64,000 nucleotides of DNA from an uncultured delta proteobacterium. GTDB lineage: Bacteria; Desulfobacterota; Desulfovibrionia; Desulfovibrionales; Desulfovibrionaceae. A program made the position numbers and the translations under genes. Location: assembly GCA_900079685.1 (NCBI GenBank), contig LT599018.1:1138970-1202969 (forward strand). The letters are read 5' to 3'. Of this stretch, positions 59,667 to 64,000 are shown one piece after another. Positions within the stretch are counted from its first letter, which is position 1. Every line of letters starts with the position of its first letter. The notes below the pieces were generated by a model, which saw nothing but the letters and a program-made list of their open reading frames with translations, made no database searches and was not told the origin of the DNA.

Positions 59667-61193
59667 ATGATTGAACATCTTCTTGCCGCCCTCCCCGCCG
59701 TTATTTTTTCCTGGCACTCCATTCTGGCCATGGTCCTCTCCACCGGGGCGGGCATCGTCATCGGCGCCCTGCCCGGCCTCTCCGCCACCATGGGCGTTGC
59801 GCTGCTCATCCCCTTCACCTTCGGCATGGACCCCCTGACCGCGCTGCTGGCCATGGCGGGCATGTACAACGGGGCCATTTACGGCGGGTCCATCGCCGCC
59901 ATTCTGTTAAACATTCCGGGAACCCCGGCGGCCGTCTGCACGACCCTGGACGGCTACCCCATGGCCAAGCGGGGCGAAGGGGTCCTTGCGCTGCAAACCG
60001 CCGTTATCTGCTCCACCTTTGGCGGCGCGGTCAGCGCGCTCTCCCTGATGTTCGTCGCGCCCTATCTGGCCGCGCTGGCTCTGGGATTCGGCCCGGCGGA
60101 ATATTTCTGGGTCGCGGTCCTGGGGCTTTCCACCATCGCGAGCTTTCTCTCCGGATCAACGATCAAGGGCCTTATCAGCGGCTTTATCGGCCTCCTGGTC
60201 AGCACCATCGGCACGGACGCCATTACCGGGGTGACCCGCTTTGACTTCGGCACCACCTATCTTCTTGACGGCGTGCCGCAGCTCGTCGCCCTTATCGGGC
60301 TGTTTTCCATCCCGGAAGTCTTTTCCATCCTTGAGCGCAGCGGCATAAACCAGCCCAAGGCCAATATCAACCTCGCCGCCGCCAAGGGCTGGGATTGGGT
60401 GAAGGATACCGCCGCCTCCTGGGGCATCTGGATCCGTTCCTCGGTCATCGGCGTCATCGTCGGCATGCTGCCGGGGGCGGGCGCCAACATAGCCGCCTTC
60501 ATCAGCTACAACGACGCCCGCCAGCGCTCCAAGACGCCGGAGAAATTCGGCACCGGCATCATAGACGGGGTCAAGGCGGCGGAAACCGCCAATAACGCGG
60601 TGACAGCGAGCGCGCTGGCGCCCATGCTGACCTTCGGCGTGCCCGGCAACGCGGTTGCCGCCGTCATGATCGGCGGCCTCATGATCCACGGGCTGCAACC
60701 CGGGCCCAACCTGTTCGTCAACGAACCCACCATCGTCTACGGTCTCATGTGGGGCATGTTCCTGACCAACTTCATCATGCTTTTCTTCGGCGTTCTGGGT
60801 TCGCGCCTGTTCGCCAAATGCCTGCTCATCCCCCCCACGCTCATGGCCGCCGCCATCGCGGTCTTAAGCTGCGTGGGCACCTTCAGCATCAACAACACCA
60901 TGGGGGACGTGTACGCCATGCTCGTCTGCGGCCTGGTCGGCGTCATTATGCTGCGCCTTCGCATCCCCGTGGCCCCGGCGGTTCTCGGCCTCATCCTCGG
61001 CGGCATGGCGGAGGATCAGCTGCGCCGGGCGCTCATGCTGTCCGACTCCGTCCTGGACATCTTCACCCGGCCCATTTCCGCCGTTCTCGTGCTCCTGACG
61101 CTTATCAGCCTTTCGGTGCCGGTCATCAAGGCCTACAGAAAACGCAGGGCCGGCATTGTGGAAGAAGCCACGGGCGGCGGAACCGACTTTTAA
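59667..61193 (+). CDS. tctA: Tripartite tricarboxylate transporter large membrane subunit (TctA family)
   Basis: 508 residues, about 12 membrane segments. Two conserved TctA motifs are present, GALPGLSATMGVALLIPFTFGM and NIPGTPAAVCTTLDGYPMAKRG (quoted in parts GALPGLSATMG and NIPGTPAAVCTTLDGYPM), and the second-half repeat GMLPGAGANIAAFISYN. It moves a carboxylate with a cation, using TctC as binding protein. Order here is B-A-C. Confidence 0.93.
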   Translation: MIEHLLAALPAVIFSWHSILAMVLSTGAGIVIGALPGLSATMGVALLIPFTFGMDPLTALLAMAGMYNGAIYGGSIAAILLNIPGTPAAVCTTLDGYPMAKRGEGVLALQTAVICSTFGGAVSALSLMFVAPYLAALALGFGPAEYFWVAVLGLSTIASFLSGSTIKGLISGFIGLLVSTIGTDAITGVTRFDFGTTYLLDGVPQLVALIGLFSIPEVFSILERSGINQPKANINLAAAKGWDWVKDTAASWGIWIRSSVIGVIVGMLPGAGANIAAFISYNDARQRSKTPEKFGTGIIDGVKAAETANNAVTASALAPMLTFGVPGNAVAAVMIGGLMIHGLQPGPNLFVNEPTIVYGLMWGMFLTNFIMLFFGVLGSRLFAKCLLIPPTLMAAAIAVLSCVGTFSINNTMGDVYAMLVCGLVGVIMLRLRIPVAPAVLGLILGGMAEDQLRRALMLSDSVLDIFTRPISAVLVLLTLISLSVPVIKAYRKRRAGIVEEATGGGTDF

Positions 61194-61236
61194 AACAAAG
61201 TTTTCATAACCCTAACAACTGTAACGGAGAACAACA

Positions 61237-62220
61237 ATGAACGCATGCAGAAGAATTATCGTCTTGTCCGTCATGGCCGTCATGGTAATGCTCGGCACCG
61301 CGCCCAAAGCGGAAGCGGCCTGGCCCGCCGACCAGCCCATCACCATGATCGTGGCCTATTCGCCCGGCGGCGCCACCGACATCGCGGCCCGCCTTGCCGC
61401 CGTGTATATTGAAAAATACCTCGGCCAGTCCGTCGCGGTCATCAACCGTCCCGGCGCGGGCGGCGAAATCGGCTTCACCGCCCTTGCCGAAGCCAAACCC
61501 GACGGCTACACCATCGGCTTCATCAACACGCCCAACGTGCTGAGCATACCCATGCAGCGTCCGACGCGCTACTCCCTTGAATCCTTCATTCCCGTGGCCC
61601 AGCTCATGGACGACCCGGACGCGTTCCTCGTCATGAAGGACAGCCCCTTAAGCACCCTCAAGGATCTGGCCGAATACGCCAAGGCCAACCCCAACAAGGT
61701 GACCTACGGCACCTCCGGCATCGGTTCCGACGACCACATCGCGGCTGAAATGTTCGCCATGGCGGCCGGGGTCCAGATGAAACACGTGCCCTTTGACGGC
61801 GCTTCCTCCAACAGAACCGCCCTGCTCGGCAACCATATCATGCTCGGCGTGTTCAACATCAGCGAAGCCGCGGAATATGTCGCCGGCGGCCAGTTGAAAA
61901 TTCTCGGCCAGATGGCTTCCGAACGCCAGGAACTGTTCCCCGACACCCCGACCTTCAAAGAACAGGGGTTCAACGTGCTCATGGCCTCCACCCGCGGCAT
62001 CGCCATGCCCGCCGGAACGCCCGACGATATCGTCAAAAAATTCGCGGAAGCCTGCGAAAAAGCCATCAAGGATCCGGAATTTCAGAAAAAGTGCGCCGCG
62101 GCCAACCTGCCCCTGCGCTTCCTCAACCCCACGGATTACCTTGCCAGCCTGAAGAAGAACCAAAAAGACTTCCAGGCCCTGTGGGACGCCAACCCCTGGG
62201 CGCAGCAGAAGAAAAAATAG
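61237..62220 (+). CDS. tctC: Tripartite tricarboxylate transporter binding protein (TctC/Bug family)
   Basis: 327 residues with a signal peptide (cleavage near residue 28, after AEA). Mature start WPADQPITMIVAYSPGGATD and the segment NRPGAGGEIG are Bug/TctC hallmarks; these proteins bind carboxylic acids through backbone amides of two loops. It would deliver substrate to TctAB. The operon thus carries two complete uptake systems. Confidence 0.92.
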   Translation: MNACRRIIVLSVMAVMVMLGTAPKAEAAWPADQPITMIVAYSPGGATDIAARLAAVYIEKYLGQSVAVINRPGAGGEIGFTALAEAKPDGYTIGFINTPNVLSIPMQRPTRYSLESFIPVAQLMDDPDAFLVMKDSPLSTLKDLAEYAKANPNKVTYGTSGIGSDDHIAAEMFAMAAGVQMKHVPFDGASSNRTALLGNHIMLGVFNISEAAEYVAGGQLKILGQMASERQELFPDTPTFKEQGFNVLMASTRGIAMPAGTPDDIVKKFAEACEKAIKDPEFQKKCAAANLPLRFLNPTDYLASLKKNQKDFQALWDANPWAQQKKK

Positions 62221-62230
62221 TCAGCTTTCC

Positions 62231-62259
62231 CGCCGGGCGTGGCGCTCCCACGCCCGGCG
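62231..62259 (+). repeat. Hairpin after tctC
   Basis: 12-bp perfect stem (62231-62242 with 62248-62259), 5-nt loop, followed by TCTTCC. It stands 10 nt after the tctC stop and may reduce read-through to the next gene. Confidence 0.6.
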
Positions 62260-62326
62260 TCTTCCACAACCGGATAGTCACCACAACCATTTGCATACTA
62301 TTTGAATGCTCCAAGGAGTTGCGTCT

Positions 62327-63232
62327 ATGCTTACGCCCAAAAATATAGCGGTCATCGGCTTCGGCGAGGCCGGGACAATCATTGCCGAAGGCTGCATTAC
62401 CGGCTCGAAACGGCAGCAAAACACCGTGACCTGCCACGCCTGGGATATCCGCATGCAGGATGCGGCAGCTAGGAAGCCCCTGGAAGAAAAGGCCGCCGGT
62501 CTTGGCGTCACCCTGCACGAAACCGCCGGAACGTGGCTTAAGGATGTGGACGTCGTCTTTTCTCTCGTGTTCGGCGGCGTGGCCAAAGACGTCGCGCTGG
62601 ACCTCCTGCCGTTCATGAAGGAAGGCGCCGCCTACATAGACCTGACCACCTCGGTTCCCGGCGACATGCGCGCGGCGGCGGCCGCCTTTGCCGAGCGCAA
62701 GGTGGGCTTCATCGACGGCACGGCGCTCGGTTCCTTCCGCACCAACGGTGTAACCGTGCCCTTTGTTCTGAGCGGCACCAACGTCGAGTCATGTTCCGCC
62801 TGGATGAATTCGCTCGGCTTCGCCACCACGCCGGTTCCCGGCCCCGCGGGCAACGCCTCCTGCGTGAAGCTTCTGCGCAGCGTTCTCGCCAAGGGGCTTG
62901 AAGCGCTTGCCATCGAGTGCTTTACCGCGGCCGAATCCATGGGCCTGCGGGAAACCATGCAGTCCGCCTTCAACGATTTTGACCTGCGCCCGCTGGTAGC
63001 CGCGCTTGAAGATATGAGCGCGAGCCACATCCCGCACTGCAAACGCCGCCTGGACGAAATCGACCATGCCCTGCACATGCTCGACGGTGTGTCTTTAGAC
63101 GGCACCATGACCCGGGCCTCGCGGGACTTTTACGCGCGCACCGTCGCATCCGGCGCGCAGCTCGTTCCCGGCAAGCAGGGTACCTGGGACGCCTGCCTGC
63201 CGGTCTTCCAAAAGGTGCTCCATAAACAATAG
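62327..63232 (+). CDS. NAD(P)-dependent beta-hydroxyacid dehydrogenase-like protein (DUF1932 type)
   Basis: 301 residues from the ATG at 62327, preceded by AAGGAG at 8 nt; an ATG seven codons upstream lies before that site. N-terminal Rossmann motif IAVIGFGEAGTIIAEG (about residues 6-21) and the block DGTALGSFRTNG suit 6-phosphogluconate/3-hydroxyisobutyrate-type dehydrogenases. The C-terminal part resembles the DUF1932 helical domain. It could oxidise a 3-hydroxyacid formed in the pathway. Last enzyme gene of the operon. Confidence 0.78.
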   Translation: MLTPKNIAVIGFGEAGTIIAEGCITGSKRQQNTVTCHAWDIRMQDAAARKPLEEKAAGLGVTLHETAGTWLKDVDVVFSLVFGGVAKDVALDLLPFMKEGAAYIDLTTSVPGDMRAAAAAFAERKVGFIDGTALGSFRTNGVTVPFVLSGTNVESCSAWMNSLGFATTPVPGPAGNASCVKLLRSVLAKGLEALAIECFTAAESMGLRETMQSAFNDFDLRPLVAALEDMSASHIPHCKRRLDEIDHALHMLDGVSLDGTMTRASRDFYARTVASGAQLVPGKQGTWDACLPVFQKVLHKQ

Positions 63233-63239
63233 ACGCACT

Positions 63240-63270
63240 GCCGCCCGGGATGATCCCTGTCCCGGGCGGC
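63240..63270 (+). terminator. Hairpin closing the catabolic operon
   Basis: 11-bp perfect stem (63240-63250 with 63260-63270), 9-nt loop, 7 nt after the dehydrogenase stop. No T-tract follows directly. Confidence 0.6.
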
Positions 63271-63338
63271 GCCGTCCGCGAATGCCGGTCTTCCGGGACG
63301 TGTTATTTTTCATCTTGACAGGGGGTACTTTTTTTGAG

Positions 63339-63364
63339 AATGCATATTGCATACAATATGCATT
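63339..63364. promoter_or_regulatory. Palindromic operator of the GntR regulator
   Basis: AATGCATATTG (63339-63349), CATA, CAATATGCATT (63354-63364): perfect 11-nt arms, with the ATTGCATACAAT core typical of FCD-type GntR sites. It lies 22 nt before the regulator ATG, and a TTGACA at 63315 is nearby. It probably mediates autoregulation. Confidence 0.75.
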
Positions 63365-63386
63365 ATAAAACACCCTGGCAGTTCGT

Positions 63387-64000
63387 ATGACACACACAAC
63401 AAACCTTGAGTCCGTCGTCAAAAAATCCATTGCGGAAACAGTCGCCGATATTATCCGTAACGGTATCCTCACGGGAAAAATCAAACCCGGGGAAAAACTC
63501 AAGGAACAGGAACTGTGCAAAGAGCTCAACGTCAGCCGGACCCCTCTGCGCGAGGCGTATCGCCTTCTCCAGTCGCAGAACCTCATCAACTACAGCCCGT
63601 ATGTGGGCGTTACCGTCGTCAGCCTGACTCCCCGGTTCGTCGAGGAAATGTGGTTCATAAAATCGCTGCTGGTTCCGCAATCCGTTGCCCTGGCAGCGAA
63701 AAACGCTGCCCCAGAAAAGGTTGAGGCTCTTTTTGCCATCACGGAAGAGCTGGAAAGCCGCTGCGAGGATTCCCCGGAAATATTTTACTCGCTCGACAGC
63801 AAACTCCACCTCGCCATTGCCTGGTTTTCGGGCAACGAGGAATTGCACAAGCTCCTGACAAATATCTACGACAGCACCGTTCTCGCGCGGAGCCTCACGG
63901 TGGTGAACAGCCGCTCCATCAAAAATTCCTGTGACGAACACCGCATGATCCTTAATGCAATTGCCGCCAAGGACGGCCAGAGCGGCGTCGCGCGGACACT
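63387..64000 (+). CDS. GntR-family (FCD-type) regulator, 3' truncated by window
   Basis: About 204 residues are visible and the frame is open at the right edge. The winged helix has ETVADIIRNGILTGKIKPGEKLKE, quoted in part as GKIKPGEKLKEQEL, and LNVSRTPLREAYRLLQSQNLI (in parts VSRTPLREA). The FCD domain follows, with a metal-site-like DSKLHLAIA. It stands after the catabolic operon and a perfect palindrome, so it probably represses that operon or its neighbour on the right in response to an acid intermediate. Confidence 0.87.
   Translation, partial: MTHTTNLESVVKKSIAETVADIIRNGILTGKIKPGEKLKEQELCKELNVSRTPLREAYRLLQSQNLINYSPYVGVTVVSLTPRFVEEMWFIKSLLVPQSVALAAKNAAPEKVEALFAITEELESRCEDSPEIFYSLDSKLHLAIAWFSGNEELHKLLTNIYDSTVLARSLTVVNSRSIKNSCDEHRMILNAIAAKDGQSGVART

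Noticed and set aside
1-64000. Phage, insertion sequence, CRISPR, tRNA or rRNA features
   Set aside because: I saw no transposase or integrase motifs, no regularly spaced short repeats and no tRNA-like cloverleaf ends in the intergenic gaps; gaps are few and short.

Overview
The window is about 64 kb of GC-rich (visually near 60 % GC), gene-dense bacterial DNA without rRNA, tRNA, CRISPR, phage or insertion-sequence genes that I could recognise. Three things suggest an anaerobic, Desulfovibrio-like delta-proteobacterium: a four-subunit 2-oxoacid:ferredoxin oxidoreductase with a 4-hydroxybutyryl-CoA-dehydratase-type enzyme, several sigma-54 activators, and a LapA-type RTX adhesin whose N-terminus resembles Desulfovibrio biofilm adhesins. 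The taxonomic call is inference.

Layout. (1) 1-6.3 kb: end of a 4-hydroxybutyryl-CoA dehydratase-like gene, a frameshifted LarA-type gene, a D-2-hydroxyacid dehydrogenase and korDABC, closed by a strong terminator. (2) 6.4-10.1 kb: a GntR/FCD regulator, a shortened KdpD-like kinase with its response regulator, and a 35-residue membrane miniprotein with its own terminator. (3) 10.2-39.5 kb: a large anaerobic purine (selenium-dependent molybdenum hydroxylase) region. It holds mogA; the operon ygeX-ygeY-transporter-D-aminoacylase-ridA; modABC-yedF-selD; uacT-xdhD; hyuA-ssnA-ygfK; mocA-yqeC; and yqeB-moeA-like-xdhC. Two YgeV-like sigma-54 activators each lie directly upstream of an operon (ygeX and hyuA). 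Both operons carry a -24/-12 promoter and a shared TATC-N5-GATA element about 70-110 bp further upstream. (4) 39.6-42.4 kb: an alkylation-repair operon (Ada-AlkA fusion, Ogt, a second AlkA-type glycosylase). (5) 42.4-48.2 kb: an AT-rich regulatory region and a 1669-residue RTX adhesin with a TAAG LapG-type cleavage motif. (6) 48.3-64 kb: a PHP phosphoesterase, a PrpR-like sigma-54 activator, and a divergent catabolic operon of about 12 kb. The operon has an intact LarA-type protein, two RraA-type aldolases, a D-2-hydroxyacid dehydrogenase, a TRAP transporter, a phosphotriesterase-like hydrolase, a TctCBA transporter and a DUF1932-type dehydrogenase. A GntR regulator with a perfect palindromic operator follows.

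How it fits together. In region 3, UacT would import urate or xanthine. XdhD, YgfK, SsnA, HyuA and YgeY would open and strip the purine, and YgeX would convert 2,3-diaminopropionate to pyruvate and ammonia, with RidA clearing the 2-aminoacrylate intermediate. Mod, Mog, MocA, YqeB/C, XdhC, YedF and SelD would supply molybdenum cofactor and selenium to XdhD. The carbamoyltransferase YgeW and carbamate kinase YqeA of the E. coli cluster are not in this window, so the decarbamoylation step is encoded elsewhere or done by another enzyme. Region 6 looks like an uncharacterised hydroxy-acid catabolic pathway with two alternative uptake systems. Region 1 carries a related but damaged LarA/dehydrogenase pair joined to an oxidoreductase that could oxidise the resulting 2-oxoacid.
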